Origin: Prorocentrum cordatum
Lineage: Eukaryota > Sar > Dinophyceae > Prorocentrales > Prorocentraceae
NCBI GenBank assembly: GCA_963575745.1
Contig: CAUYUJ010017821.1
Location: forward strand, 159,489 to 223,488
DNA: 64,000 bases
Reading direction: 5' to 3'
The notes under the pieces: model-generated
Seen by the model: only the letters and a program-made list of their open reading frames with translations
What the model was told of the DNA's origin: nothing
Database searches by the model: none
Shown: positions 10,343 to 20,318 of the stretch, in pieces
Layout of the letters: every line of letters starts with the position of its first letter
How positions within the stretch are numbered: the first letter of the stretch is position 1
Translations under genes and position numbers: made by a program

Positions 10343-11342
10343 TCACGGGTACTTCCAACGCCACTTTTCCACAAAGAAGTCTCCGTCCCACCAGTAGTCA
10401 GACAGGTACCATACAACTGGGTGAGGCCAGCCCGATTCGGGGTCGAACCACGTGTCATAGTACTCCGTATACCAGACTTTGGTGTAGACTTTGTCCTCTT
10501 CACAGTAGTTCCACATTCCTCCTGAGCCGTGTGTCCACTTGAGACGCTTCTTGGCGGCGAGCTTGACTGGAAGGCTGCGTTTGGCCATCCCCTGGAATTG
10601 GATATGGATGTTTCCCAGCCGTCTCGGACAAGAGTTCCCGCCAGGATTTGAGGCGAAACGGCTACTGACCAGCAGCCAGTTCTTTCCAAGGAACTCTCCG
10701 AACCCTTTCGTCGGGACCCCGAACGTTGACATACAGTCCATTAAAGCCGCTGTCCCGACAAGCTTTGAAAAGCGGGATTTTGCACCAGTCATATGTGAAA
10801 TGAGGACCACCAAGGTCCGATGGTATAAGAAACCGAGCCGGCAACTTGACCACCCTTTGGAATAGCAGCGTAGAGCAGTATGAGAGTGCCTCAAGATCTT
10901 GTTTAGACAGGAAGCAGACTTTGCGTTTAGACCTGCAAAGCTTCCCCTGAAAGATAACGTGAGGTTCCGAAGCCTTGGGAAGTAGCATACCGGAAGCTTG
11001 AGCCCGAGACTGCAGGAGCCGACAGGAGGCAAGGGTAGGGGAGGGGCCCATCCCCCCAAACCCCAAGAGAGACAAACAGACCCGAGTCCCAAAACACAGA
11101 GGCATCCTGAGGAAGGAGGGATTGTTGCGAAGCCACGGAGTCCCTAAGATCGCATGGACCAGGCGGGTCCCAGATAGAATCGCACAAGTGACATCTCCTG
11201 GTGTCAGCCAATCCCCTAGGTGGGAGGCAAGGAGGAGAGAGGAGAACACAAAGAGGTCTCGATACAGACCCAAATGCAAATTCCGTGGGGCGTCAAATAC
11301 CCCCGCTCCATTAGTATTGGAGCCTGTTCTCTGAGGCCGCAA
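10343..11342 (-). CDS. LINE distal ORF region (two overlapping frames), unknown
   Basis: Two frames overlap: 10662-11342 ends in VVKLPARFLIPSDLGG and GLYVNVRGPDERV, and 10343-11092 ends in a Trp/Tyr-rich tail with WPHPVVWYLSDYWWDG. Both have close counterparts in the copy at 49.4-50.95 kb (50444-50770 and 50131-50832), where differences such as F/Y, E/D and Y/F are conservative and both stops are kept. This suggests genuine coding sequence, possibly one product read through a frameshift near 10.7 kb. No family is recognised. Confidence 0.45.
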
Positions 11343-12180
11343 TTAGGTAAGATACCCAGACCTCTGAAGATTCCGTAACATTAAATTTGTGCACTTGCAT
11401 TCCGTGAAACATTGCCACGGCAAACTTCCGAGTGTGGGGTGCACATGGGCCGCGAAAAAGGCGACGGTCTTTCCCGGTCCTAGCAAAAGACCCATGTTGA
11501 TCAGCAAACGTCAAAATAGACCGAATGGAGCAGATGATGGGAGAAATCCCCTGAAGTATGTTCCAGAACCGATCTGGGTCAACATACCCCGCTCCCAACC
11601 CTAGCTCCATCAAATCTCCAATAAGCTCTAGCCATCGAGAAGTGTCGGGTTCCCTGTTCCACCGCTCTCGGACCATCCTCTGTACATCGGTGACACGACC
11701 AGCGACTGAGCGAAGCTCCTCCATGGACTTGGACGAGGCACTGGTAGGTTGTCGTCTTTGAAGATACCTGGCCATTTGACCCCAAATATTCCACCAGACA
11801 GTGTAAATGAAATTCCCAGGATCTGACCAGCGGTTGTCGTAGAACACTGCGCCCTTGTATGACATTGTCTTAATCTGTACAAAAGACATAGAGCGTACTG
11901 CAATTCCCACGATCCCAATAAGGTCCTTGCATGCCTTACTTGAGAAAAATTCCTCAAAGAGATTCCATAGCTGCCTGAGAGGTATCTCGAATTCGCGCCC
12001 CTTCTCATACATGTGGAGTGTGACGCATTTCCGTGGGTTGTATGATCCTGAATTTACAGGAACGATCTCGGAACTTTCGATTGCCAGTGCACGTGGGCAG
12101 GCGGATGCCCACGCCTCGAAGACGCAGCACTGGAGTGACTTTGAATTCCATGGCCTGACGACCTTCTGAGGGGCAAGCAT
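11311..12180 (-). CDS. LINE distal ORF, unknown protein (~290 aa)
   Basis: From the ATG giving MLAPQKVV (12180) the frame runs to 11311. It contains GREFEIPLRQLWNLFEEFF, WGQMARYLQRR and HTRKFAVAMFHGMQVHKFNV, an ordinary mixed composition unlike the flanking repeats. It lies wholly inside the LINE, downstream of RT and in the same orientation. I recognise no domain; whether it is expressed as part of the element cannot be told. Confidence 0.4.
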   Translation of the reverse strand: MLAPQKVVRPWNSKSLQCCVFEAWASACPRALAIESSEIVPVNSGSYNPRKCVTLHMYEKGREFEIPLRQLWNLFEEFFSSKACKDLIGIVGIAVRSMSFVQIKTMSYKGAVFYDNRWSDPGNFIYTVWWNIWGQMARYLQRRQPTSASSKSMEELRSVAGRVTDVQRMVRERWNREPDTSRWLELIGDLMELGLGAGYVDPDRFWNILQGISPIICSIRSILTFADQHGSFARTGKDRRLFRGPCAPHTRKFAVAMFHGMQVHKFNVTESSEVWVSYLIAASENRLQY

Positions 12181-12939
12181 GAGAGTGTGTTCCCAGATAA
12201 CTTGAGAAGAGGTTGGGGCAGAACGGGCAAAGCGAATTGAACCAAAATGACTACAGAAAGGCACCAGGACATCAGGACAACCGAAAGATGTGGATTCAAA
12301 AGATGGTGAGAGAGAGAAAAGAGATGCACTTTATCAGGGATCGGACGGCAGTCATCGTCCTGGCCAGCGAAGTGAGACTAACAATCCCAGGCCAAACCCA
12401 TTTGCACTGAGGTGAAGAAGCAAACTGATCGCCAAACTACCCCAAGAAGAAGCTTGAAACTTCGAGGCCTTGGGCAAAGAGTGAGAGACAACCCCACTTA
12501 ACCCCGTCAGCCGAATTGAGAAGAATATGAAGCAGTCCCAGCTCATGAGAAATGACCTGGAGGCCTAATGCCATGAGACACTTGTAATCCCAAGCATTCC
12601 CAGATTGAACCGAAAGCCATAATCCTGGCAAAGTGATGAAATTGGCAATCCCATCCAAGCCCGTTTTGAACTGAAGTGAAGGACCAAACTAAGAGCGAAG
12701 CAATCCCAAGTTAAGAAATGTCCCATCGAGGCTGTTGGCAAAGAGCAAGAATCGACCCCGCTACTTTGGCCCTGACGGACGTGTTGAGGAGAGCAGAACT
12801 TAATCCCTGCCTCAGAGAAATGGCCTGGGGTCCCACTGAAAGCCCTTGTAATCCCAGATTGATCCAGGGTTGAACCAAGAAGAGAGCCGAGGACCCGAGG
12901 GAAAGAAACACTTTAGCTGTATCTTCTGAACTGCCTCGG
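12181..12939 (-). other. LINE inter-ORF spacer
   Basis: About 760 bp between two distal ORFs with only short frames. Nothing recognised. Confidence 0.5.
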
Positions 12940-14013
12940 TCACATCAGGAAACGAGGTTTGCAAAGCAGATGGCACCTTACATTGGCACCGTTATTGCCA
13001 GACTCCACCGTGATAAGATCTCCAACATCTTCAAACATGTCCTTAACGTAGAGGAGTGCCACAATGCAGCTGCCAGCGAAGATCTGAGATTTGTCGTGTA
13101 GCCTCTCCTTCTTAGGGCAGACCTCTGGGCCAATGAACGCTTCTTTGGTATAAAACCGCGCATTGAACAAATGAATGTCCTTGGAACGAAACGTGTTGAG
13201 CCCAAAGTGCCAGAGAATCTTAGTGACGTCCCTGGTAGTGAGATAGCCGTGCTCTCCCAGAACTGGGATACTGTCTGAAACCAGTGGACCTTGATTGTCG
13301 ATGATGAAAGGCGTAAGCTCACGAACTGTGATGATTTGGAAGTGTTCCCCGACCTTGGCCTTGAAGGTGTTCAAACCTGTAAGCTGGGGAACGAAAGCCA
13401 TAATGTAACGCCTTGAGCTGGTGTGGTCTGTGCCGCCCTTCGGGGCGAAAATTGGGCATCCTGAGTGATCGTACTCCAACTGAGACTTCAGCACTGGAGG
13501 GCCCAACTTGCGGATCCAGGGCTTCTTATCCTGTTCCCAGCTCTTTGGAGCAGGCTGCGACCTTCGGTCAGGCGAGTCGACTTCCGCTTCAGAGCCAGAG
13601 GAGGAACTCCTGGAGTCTGGTGATCCCGAAGACGGTACTTCCCAGGTAGTGCCGCCCACAGGTTTGACAGGTGTTTCCCCACGGTAGTCCTGCGTCTCTG
13701 GCAAGGCATCATCCGACTCGGGCTTCGACCCCGACCCGCCACCCTGCAGTTGTTTCTTGAACCCACCTGAGTACTGCATCTTCCTGGCAATCGGTGAACG
13801 GCTCCGAGACGCAGAGTCTCCCCTGTGCGCAGGTGCTGGGGGCGGCGTGGGGAGTATCCTGGCTTCGCGAGGGTCAGCACTTGAAGATGCTTTGGCCTTG
13901 AGACCCTGATTCTTGAACTCGACTGTCCTTGCTTGGTCCTCCTTTTTCTGTTCGAGCTTCTTATGCAGCTTGACTTTCTTCTCATTCGAGGTAAGCACGG
14001 GCTTCGTTTCCAT
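12940..14013 (-). CDS. LINE ORF3, Lys/Ser-rich protein of unknown role (~357 aa)
   Basis: From METKPVLTSNEKKV (ATG at 14013). The N-terminal third is basic and charged (KKVKLHKKLEQKKEDQAR); the middle is Ser/Pro-rich with an SRSRSP motif; the C-terminal half looks folded (RRYIMAFVPQLTGLNTFKA, GEHFQIITVRELTPF, CIVALLYVKDMFED). It directly follows the RT frame in another frame, overlapping its end. Position and a basic/RS-like segment could suit a nucleic-acid-binding accessory protein, but that is a guess. Confidence 0.5.
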   Translation of the reverse strand: METKPVLTSNEKKVKLHKKLEQKKEDQARTVEFKNQGLKAKASSSADPREARILPTPPPAPAHRGDSASRSRSPIARKMQYSGGFKKQLQGGGSGSKPESDDALPETQDYRGETPVKPVGGTTWEVPSSGSPDSRSSSSGSEAEVDSPDRRSQPAPKSWEQDKKPWIRKLGPPVLKSQLEYDHSGCPIFAPKGGTDHTSSRRYIMAFVPQLTGLNTFKAKVGEHFQIITVRELTPFIIDNQGPLVSDSIPVLGEHGYLTTRDVTKILWHFGLNTFRSKDIHLFNARFYTKEAFIGPEVCPKKERLHDKSQIFAGSCIVALLYVKDMFEDVGDLITVESGNNGANVRCHLLCKPRFLM

Positions 14014-14103
14014 CTTAACCAGACGCTTCCGAGCCCAACGATCTAAGGCGTGGCGATCGAATCCAAAGAAAAGGGGGGATAGTCGGCTGAATCTGATTCC
14101 CAA

Positions 14104-16791
14104 TCAAATCCAGATCCTGAGAGTAACAGGTGTCCGTGGTGAAAGTAAAGGTAGCCCCGCTGGGCGCAGTACGATATCAAATGTGTGTCTGGGTTGCGCC
14201 AGACAAAGCCGATGGCTACTGAAGGCGAAGGTGGAGCGGTTGCCGAACCCAATCAAGCATTTCTTGAGCAAGACCCAAACGAAACTTTTGTCCCGGGAGC
14301 CCTGAGGAGAGAATAAGGTGGTCCAGGCATCCTTGTCATACCTGAAAACGTAACCCCTATGCGAGCGTGAGTGGGTACGGCTGCCACCAAAGTTGTCAAA
14401 GGAGCGATTCTGAATAACCCAATGCTTGCAATATTGAAACAGCCTCGACGAAAAATCTTCTGGATGTCTTTGCATGTGTGAAACCCAACTAATAGCTGAA
14501 TCCAAATGGAAAATAGCCCATGAGACCTCTTTGAACCCCTTGGTTTTGCGATTTCTGCGTAAGCTGAATTGTTCGGGAGATTCCCCCGGGAGCCTTCTGA
14601 GTTTCAACATGATCCTGATACATTGATTCTGAGCCTTGGTAATCAAATCCGCCGTCGTTTTACAAGGGACCCAGGCAGCACCTCTGGATCGGATAATCCC
14701 CCCCGCCATACAGTTAAGTTTAGAGAGACGTTTAGACATGGGGATTTGCTCGTTAATCAAGAACCTACTGTTAGCCCAAAAGGCTTTGTTGATCTGTGAA
14801 ATACCCTGCTTGACATCTTCGTGACAGGATCCAGTGGCGGAGAGAATTGGACCCAGCACCTTGGCCTCCGGTACTACAGACCAAGTTTTCCCAAAGGGAT
14901 CGGACCACTTGTATCCTTGAAAGAAGTAGGGGTAGGCCGGAAGGATTTCCCGATCGTCTTTGAGTTTGAGCCGATGTTCATTCCAGAGCTCCGACTCTAC
15001 CAGTGCGGTCAGAGTTGCAAGGTCTTGTTCCGAGGACGCCACCACGAAGATATTATCTGACCAGCTGAGAAGAGCAATCCTGAAATCGAAGCCCAACTGC
15101 TCGCAACGGATAGAGATTCCCAAAGAAGAATGGGTGATTTTCTCCAGGGTGGAGGCGAAACAATCTTCTACGGAAACGCGCGCCAGTATGCATGCCGTCC
15201 CAGCTCCTTGCATCAACCCACGGTCTCTTTGGATAATCCCAGTGTTTGAGTCCAAAAGTGAGATGGAAACTCGAGGGTTCCTATGCAACCTGATGCAGCC
15301 CACTGCTAAGAAAAGAGGGACTCCCCGTCCCAATAGACTCCGCAGGACTAATCCATAACGAATCTGATCGTGGTGAGCTTTGATATCAGTAATCCCAACC
15401 ATTCCTTTGTTAAAGTGATCTCGGCCATATTCTAAAATGTGATAGACACTCGTGTGAAGTTCCTGTAATTGTCCACCTTTGCTGAGCCCAAAAATAAGAC
15501 CCTTGAGACCTTTAGAATCAGTGTATGAATCCAGAACTGGCAGAATGGCCCTTGCCACATATGCGTGCCCAATCTTGGCAATTGCAGGCTGAGGAATGAC
15601 AACTCTAGTTTGAGAAGGGGTTCCAAAACCCTTGATCTTGTTACCCAGGTGGCCCCCGAATGTGACGTCGTTCCAAAATTCGGGATCGCCTAAGCAGGCC
15701 TGTATACACCCCGTGAGCCTTTGGGACCATCCCGAAGCTTTTACTACCGCCGTACAGGCGAACTCTGTGTCGATCTTTCGGGGGGCCTTGATGTTGTCCA
15801 GCGCGTCCTCCAGCAAGGAGGGAATGATGGGGTCGCTGTAGAAGTTGAAGAAACCCAGAGAGCGAAGCCAGGCGATGTCCTCCTGACGCTCCGATTCTGA
15901 GAGTCCCCACCTCTCGCTGTATTCTTCAGCAACCAGTGTGGTACAGCGGTCCACTTCAAAAATCTTGACTTGATCTACACAGAAACCCAATATGGGTAGG
16001 AGAGACTTGCGGGAGGCCCAGACCCGTTTTCCTTGAGAGGCGTTGAGCGCAACCTGAGCCAAATCGCGTTGAAGTTTAGTTATCTTAAGAGCTTTCAAGA
16101 GGAGCTGACCCAAGGCGACCCTCGTGGCTTCGTTAAGTTCGGAGTTGAACCGTGTCCTGAGACTCTTGACCCAAAATGGCTCTTCGGCAAATCTACTAAA
16201 ACTCCTTGGGAGAGCCTGAGTCGCTTCATAAACCTGGCCCAACATGTTTTCCCAGAAATCAAAGGAGAGGGTGAGGTCCCTTGGATCATGATACCTGGCC
16301 GCACATGAATCGGGCTGTTCTTCGTCATTTAGACGAATAAGTTCCGCTGATTCGGGAAACAGACCCTGGGCGATCTTCCTAACCTCCAAAATGTTTGTAG
16401 GAGTCCACAGGAGAGGTCTTCTCTTACGAAACTGCTGGTGAAAGGCCAGGACATCACAGCCAATAAGGGCATGGTCCCCTGGGACGCCCGCCCAGCAGGC
16501 GAAACAGTCAAAAGAGAGATCACTCCTGGCGAGAGCAATGTGATCGATCGTGCTGTTGGCTTGAGAGAGCGCCTGCTCACCATCGGGCTTCCTAGTGAAT
16601 TGCATGGAAGTCTCTTGGAACCTGAGAGGGCACCAATGGAGATCGAGATATGAACAAGCTTCGCAGAACAATCGGAATTTCTGGTCTCCGTTACCTTGAT
16701 CGGCATTCATGTCCCCCAACCAAGAGAGAGTAGACCCCACAGGGCGGGATCGACCGAGTTGGATGGCACAGTTTAGAGAATCATGGAAAAA
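14104..16791 (-). CDS. LINE ORF2: endonuclease C-terminal half and reverse transcriptase
   Basis: The frame opens at 16791 and is ~878 codons from a GTG at 16740. The first ~110 residues hold APE-type endonuclease motifs: SWLGDMNAD, STIDHIAL and GDHALIG. RT signatures follow: GLIFGLSKGGQLQELH, motif A GITDIKAHHDQI, QG-type motif GLMQGAGTACI, and motif C SWSDNIF, where the family normally has (F/Y)ADD. A thumb-like and Trp-rich C-terminal region ends in TLRIWI. The enzyme would nick target DNA and prime cDNA synthesis from the nick. The start depends on a frameshift from the preceding endonuclease frame. Confidence 0.8.
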   Translation of the reverse strand, partial: FFHDSLNCAIQLGRSRPVGSTLSWLGDMNADQGNGDQKFRLFCEACSYLDLHWCPLRFQETSMQFTRKPDGEQALSQANSTIDHIALARSDLSFDCFACWAGVPGDHALIGCDVLAFHQQFRKRRPLLWTPTNILEVRKIAQGLFPESAELIRLNDEEQPDSCAARYHDPRDLTLSFDFWENMLGQVYEATQALPRSFSRFAEEPFWVKSLRTRFNSELNEATRVALGQLLLKALKITKLQRDLAQVALNASQGKRVWASRKSLLPILGFCVDQVKIFEVDRCTTLVAEEYSERWGLSESERQEDIAWLRSLGFFNFYSDPIIPSLLEDALDNIKAPRKIDTEFACTAVVKASGWSQRLTGCIQACLGDPEFWNDVTFGGHLGNKIKGFGTPSQTRVVIPQPAIAKIGHAYVARAILPVLDSYTDSKGLKGLIFGLSKGGQLQELHTSVYHILEYGRDHFNKGMVGITDIKAHHDQIRYGLVLRSLLGRGVPLFLAVGCIRLHRNPRVSISLLDSNTGIIQRDRGLMQGAGTACILARVSVEDCFASTLEKITHSSLGISIRCEQLGFDFRIALLSWSDNIFVVASSEQDLATLTALVESELWNEHRLKLKDDREILPAYPYFFQGYKWSDPFGKTWSVVPEAKVLGPILSATGSCHEDVKQGISQINKAFWANSRFLINEQIPMSKRLSKLNCMAGGIIRSRGAAWVPCKTTADLITKAQNQCIRIMLKLRRLPGESPEQFSLRRNRKTKGFKEVSWAIFHLDSAISWVSHMQRHPEDFSSRLFQYCKHWVIQNRSFDNFGGSRTHSRSHRGYVFRYDKDAWTTLFSPQGSRDKSFVWVLLKKCLIGFGNRSTFAFSSHRLCLAQPRHTFDIVLRPAGLPLLSPRTPVTLRIWI

Positions 16792-17156
16792 TCATGGGCA
16801 AGATGAGAGAAGAGAAAGGATCTGGCATGATGGTGGCGTCCATCGAGACAGTCGGGACGAAGATCAACACGGATAGATCTCCAATCGCAGACAATGTCTT
16901 TCACACGTTTTCTCAGAGATTTGTGCACAAGCACGCCCATGGCCCTACGCCCGGGGCCAGAGTGATGGCGGTAGTAAGCGTGGCCATTGAAAACAGGGCG
17001 TAGTAGCCCATCGTTTTGAAGGCAGCCCTTGAAATCCGCCTCTAAGATGCAAATTAAGCCCCAGCACTTCAGCTCGAGCAAATCTAGGTTGGCTTGCATT
17101 TGAGTCTCGTCGGCCCACTTGCCCTGCACATTGAGTGCACAAACGAGACCCCTCAC
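16773..17156 (-). CDS. LINE ORF2: endonuclease N-terminal segment
   Basis: VCALNVQGKW and GLICILEADFKG match the N-terminal motifs of APE-like LINE endonucleases (the Asn and Glu that bind the metal). The frame overlaps the next one by about 19 nt at a GATTTTTCC run where a -1 slip would join them. It opens only 10 nt after the ORF1 stop and has no in-frame ATG, so ORF2 entry must be by reinitiation, frameshift or a lost start. The two endonuclease halves are read as one original domain. Confidence 0.65.
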   Translation of the reverse strand: MRGLVCALNVQGKWADETQMQANLDLLELKCWGLICILEADFKGCLQNDGLLRPVFNGHAYYRHHSGPGRRAMGVLVHKSLRKRVKDIVCDWRSIRVDLRPDCLDGRHHHARSFLFSHLAHDFSMIL

Positions 17157-17165
17157 GTAGGCATC

Positions 17166-18230
17166 TCAGAGAGAGAGTGCCTCGTCGATGGTGTCTTTCA
17201 GCGTCTTGCGGAGTGCTTCATCGGGGATCTCCTTGAGAGACTCGTGCCACTGAAATTCCCCATCCTTGATAACACCTATCTGATGGTCCAAGACGAAAAA
17301 TTTTCGAGTCCGAGAACAAATCACGTAACTGTCTGTGCGATCTCCCATTGCCTTTTCCAGTGCACCTGAAACTGTCTTGAACAATTTTGCTGGGCCCCGC
17401 TCCTCCTTAGTACTGATCTGTCCACACCAGATCAAATTTTCCAAGTACCCAGGGATCTTGAGATCACGGATCGTAGCTGCCGCTTGAAGTCCCACCGCAA
17501 TCGAACTCCATTTGATCTCAACACAACTCCCATGCCCAAATGGTGCAACAATATGCGTGGGCTGGGGGACGTCTGCTCGGCGAAGGATCGCCCTCGCCTT
17601 TTCCAGAGCCTCCTGCTTCTTGAGATTCCAGCCCAAGTTGGTGAGAATGAAGATGTCTCTATCTGCTCTTGGGGTGCTGGCCCATGGCGGACCCTTTTTC
17701 CTGGAGGGACCCTGGCTTGACTGGCTTTCTAGTTGTTTGGCTGCCATTTCCGCGCGCAGGGACTTCTGCTCCAGTTCGACAGCCAGAATCCTTTCGTTGA
17801 AGGCTTTCTGCACCTCGGTCTCACCTGCCTCAAGGTTGGCAAGCTTTACTTCGTGGTCATTGATCAAAGTGACCGCTACTGAGAATTCCTGAGCCAACGC
17901 CTTTTGAGTTCCCAATACGTCAAGTTGTAACGAATCGATACGGTCCTTGATGGGAGCGATCTTTTTATCTAGGAGCGACTCGAGTTGCACCAAAAATCCG
18001 TCAGCCCCTGTGGCTGTCGAGACAGCCCCTGAAGAAATTGAACCATTCTCTCCCAAGCCTGTACCCTTAGCAGAACCCTTGGCCGCCAGTGTTCTCATAG
18101 CCTTCGAGGCCTCTTGCTGATTTTCTTTGTCTTCGTCTACCATCCGAGCATCGTCTCTCAGTCTTTTCTGCTTGTCGATATCTAAAGACAAGAGCTTTTG
18201 CATGGTTTCTCCAATCTGCAAAGTCGGCAT
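17166..18230 (-). CDS. LINE ORF1, coiled-coil nucleic-acid-binding-like protein
   Basis: From MPTLQIGETM (ATG at 18230), about 354 residues ending DTIDEALSL. A predicted coiled coil lies in the middle (heptad-like GFLVQLESLLDKKIAPIKDRIDSLQ and VTLINDHEVKLANLEAGETEVQKAF), followed by a basic linker and a domain with DRDIFILTNLGWNLKKQEALEKARAIL, which resembles the RRM/C-terminal part of L1-type ORF1p. Such proteins coat the LINE RNA. It is the first ORF of the element, as expected. Confidence 0.6.
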   Translation of the reverse strand: MPTLQIGETMQKLLSLDIDKQKRLRDDARMVDEDKENQQEASKAMRTLAAKGSAKGTGLGENGSISSGAVSTATGADGFLVQLESLLDKKIAPIKDRIDSLQLDVLGTQKALAQEFSVAVTLINDHEVKLANLEAGETEVQKAFNERILAVELEQKSLRAEMAAKQLESQSSQGPSRKKGPPWASTPRADRDIFILTNLGWNLKKQEALEKARAILRRADVPQPTHIVAPFGHGSCVEIKWSSIAVGLQAAATIRDLKIPGYLENLIWCGQISTKEERGPAKLFKTVSGALEKAMGDRTDSYVICSRTRKFFVLDHQIGVIKDGEFQWHESLKEIPDEALRKTLKDTIDEALSL

Positions 18231-18477
18231 TGCCGAAAGTGTAAGAACGAGCCAATTGCCCAAAATTTTGAGATGAAAATGAAGCGCCGAATTGACAAAA
18301 CCCAACAAATTCGCGAGTTCGCCAAATTGAGTCGATATCCCACCAATGAAAGTAAAATCTCACTGATAAATCCCACTGATCAGACCCAAATTGAACCAAT
18401 CTCGCTGAACCCGAAGACGAAGGCAGCGATGGCCGCCGCGCCCCCCGCGGCCCCGCCGCGCCCCCTTAAGCCCGCCG

Positions 18478-18490
18478 CGCTGCCTTGGTG
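18478..18490. repeat. LINE target-site duplication, right copy
   Basis: CGCTGCCTTGGTG, identical to 9534-9546. Confidence 0.9.
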
Positions 18491-18794
18491 GACGAGGAGG
18501 AAGAGGAGGCGGAGGATGAGGAGGAGGAGGGAGTCTGGACTGGAGGTGGAGCGGAGGGAGGAGGAGGAAATGGACGAGGAAGGAGGAGGAGGAGAGGAGG
18601 AGAGGATAACCTTTGTCTCTGCCCCCTTCTCTGCACCACCCGCTGCAACGAACTCCCTGACACGGTCAGTCTCCACCCGCCGGGTGAGGTCCTCATCATC
18701 ATCATCAGCGCCAGCGCCAGCAGCTCCGTGGACACCTGGCTCATACTGACGGTCTTCGTGTACCAGGCCATCATAATGTTCCGAAGCCTGGCGG

Positions 18795-19225
18795 CGCCGG
18801 GGGAGGAAGGTGGTCGTCGTCACGACGCGTCGGGCTGCCGTCGCCGTCGCTGTCGCCGCTGTCGCCGTCGCAGTTGCCGGCGCCAACCCGGCGACGCCGT
18901 CGCCGCCGTCGCCGCGACGTCGCCGCGTCGCCGTCGCAGTCGCAGTCGCAGTCGCCAGCGCCGACCCGACGTCGCCGTTGTTGCCGTCGTCGACGCGACC
19001 GTCGCTGCGACGTCGTCGCCGCGTCGTCGTCGTCGTTGTGTCGTCGTCGCCGTATCGTCGTCGTCGTCACGTCGTCGTCGTCGGCCCGTCGGCAACGCCG
19101 TCCCGTCGTCCCGTCGCCGTCGCTGGCGTCGTCGAGTCTTCGCGACGTCGGCGTCGCCGTCGTGTCGTCGTCGAGTCGTCGGTCGGGTCGTCGAGTCGTC
19201 GTCGTCGTCGTCGTCGTCGATGTCG
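18795..19225. repeat. (GTC)n/(GAC)n-rich tract
   Basis: Imperfect GTC/GCC/GTT triplets dense in CpG. The long open frames on both strands are artefacts of triplet periodicity. Confidence 0.9.
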
Positions 19226-20318
19226 GCGGGCCAGCGGAGGGGCTGAAGGGCCTTGAAGGGGGGCCACGGGACCAGGCGGACAGGAGGGGGGGAGGAGAGG
19301 CGGAGCGGAGAGGATGGAGGGATGGGGGGAACCCGGGGACCTGAGCGGATAGGGGAGGCTGGAACTGAGAGAGTTGAAGAGTGGACGAGGGAACGAGGGG
19401 GCCGAGAGGAAGGAAAGCCCCCCCTGCCTGCGCTGTTGTTTTTTCTCTCATCACCAACTGGTCGTCTGATCTTCGATTCTTCGATGCTTCCTAGCACTAC
19501 GTCCACTCGTGGTTCACACGCCACGCCGCGACGGAGCCGCACCACGCACACCTGGCGATCAGCCAGGCTCGCGAGGCGACTCTAGCTTTGAAAGCTCAAA
19601 AGAGCTGCTCTGTCTGTCTGCTACACGCAGACGCAGCACCCTCAGTCCCGCCGAATTAATGCGAACGGATCGGGCGATCGCACGCACTCGCCGCGACCCC
19701 CCCGATCGCGTGGACTAGCGCCTCCAGATCCCCACACTCCTCTCAGAGGAGTATGTGAAGGATCTGACAGGCTAAAGTTCACGTGGTCAGGGGATGGGGA
19801 CGCGAGTTCACGCGATCGAGGGAGAAAGAGGCCTTGCACAGGATTGGTAGACGCCCCAAGTCCACAGGTGCTGCACGTGTCCACGTGTCGAGCATGTGTA
19901 ACGCTCCGGCGCGAAACGAGTCGTCGTCATTAATCGTTGGCGTCGTCGTCGTCGCCTCGTCATCGCCGTCGTCCAGTCCGAGTCTGTCCTGACACGTCGT
20001 CGAATCGCTGCTGGGCTCGATTGAATGCTCGACGGGCGGCTCGGGGGGGGGCGCACGCAAGGGGGGTGGCAGTGGCCGGGTGGCCGCAGGGGGGGGTGGG
20101 GGCCGCGCGTCTCTATGTCGCTGATGTTACGGTCACGCACTTCCCTGGCGCCCCGATGTCCCTCCACGAAGCCACCCCACCGTTGCGCCCCCCCAAGTTA
20201 TGGCAAGTGACTAACGAGCACGTCGAAGCCATGCTGCCAGGCCGCTGAGAAGACATTGCAACTTAACTAAAATTGTAAAATTGCCTGCCCTGATGCACCG
20301 AGTGCGGCCCGAATGCGC
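19226..20318. other. Intergenic, nothing recognised
   Basis: A purine-rich stretch (19250-19430) and mixed GC-rich sequence. No supported gene; a short GTC-rich run near 19925-19980. Confidence 0.5.

Larger units (their letters stand above)
9547..18477 (-). mobile_element. Full-length non-LTR retrotransposon (LINE), 8.9 kb
   Basis: Bounded by a perfect 13-bp duplication. In sense (minus) orientation it begins near 18477, carries ORF1, an endonuclease/reverse-transcriptase ORF2 and at least three further open regions after the RT, and ends in a (CAT)7-type tail in place of poly(A). A 5'-truncated relative lies at 49366-50951, aligning to about 9547-11170. The order ORF1, APE-type endonuclease, RT resembles the L1-like group, but nearly 4.5 kb of sequence after the RT, with extra ORFs, is unusual. 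Confidence 0.9.
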
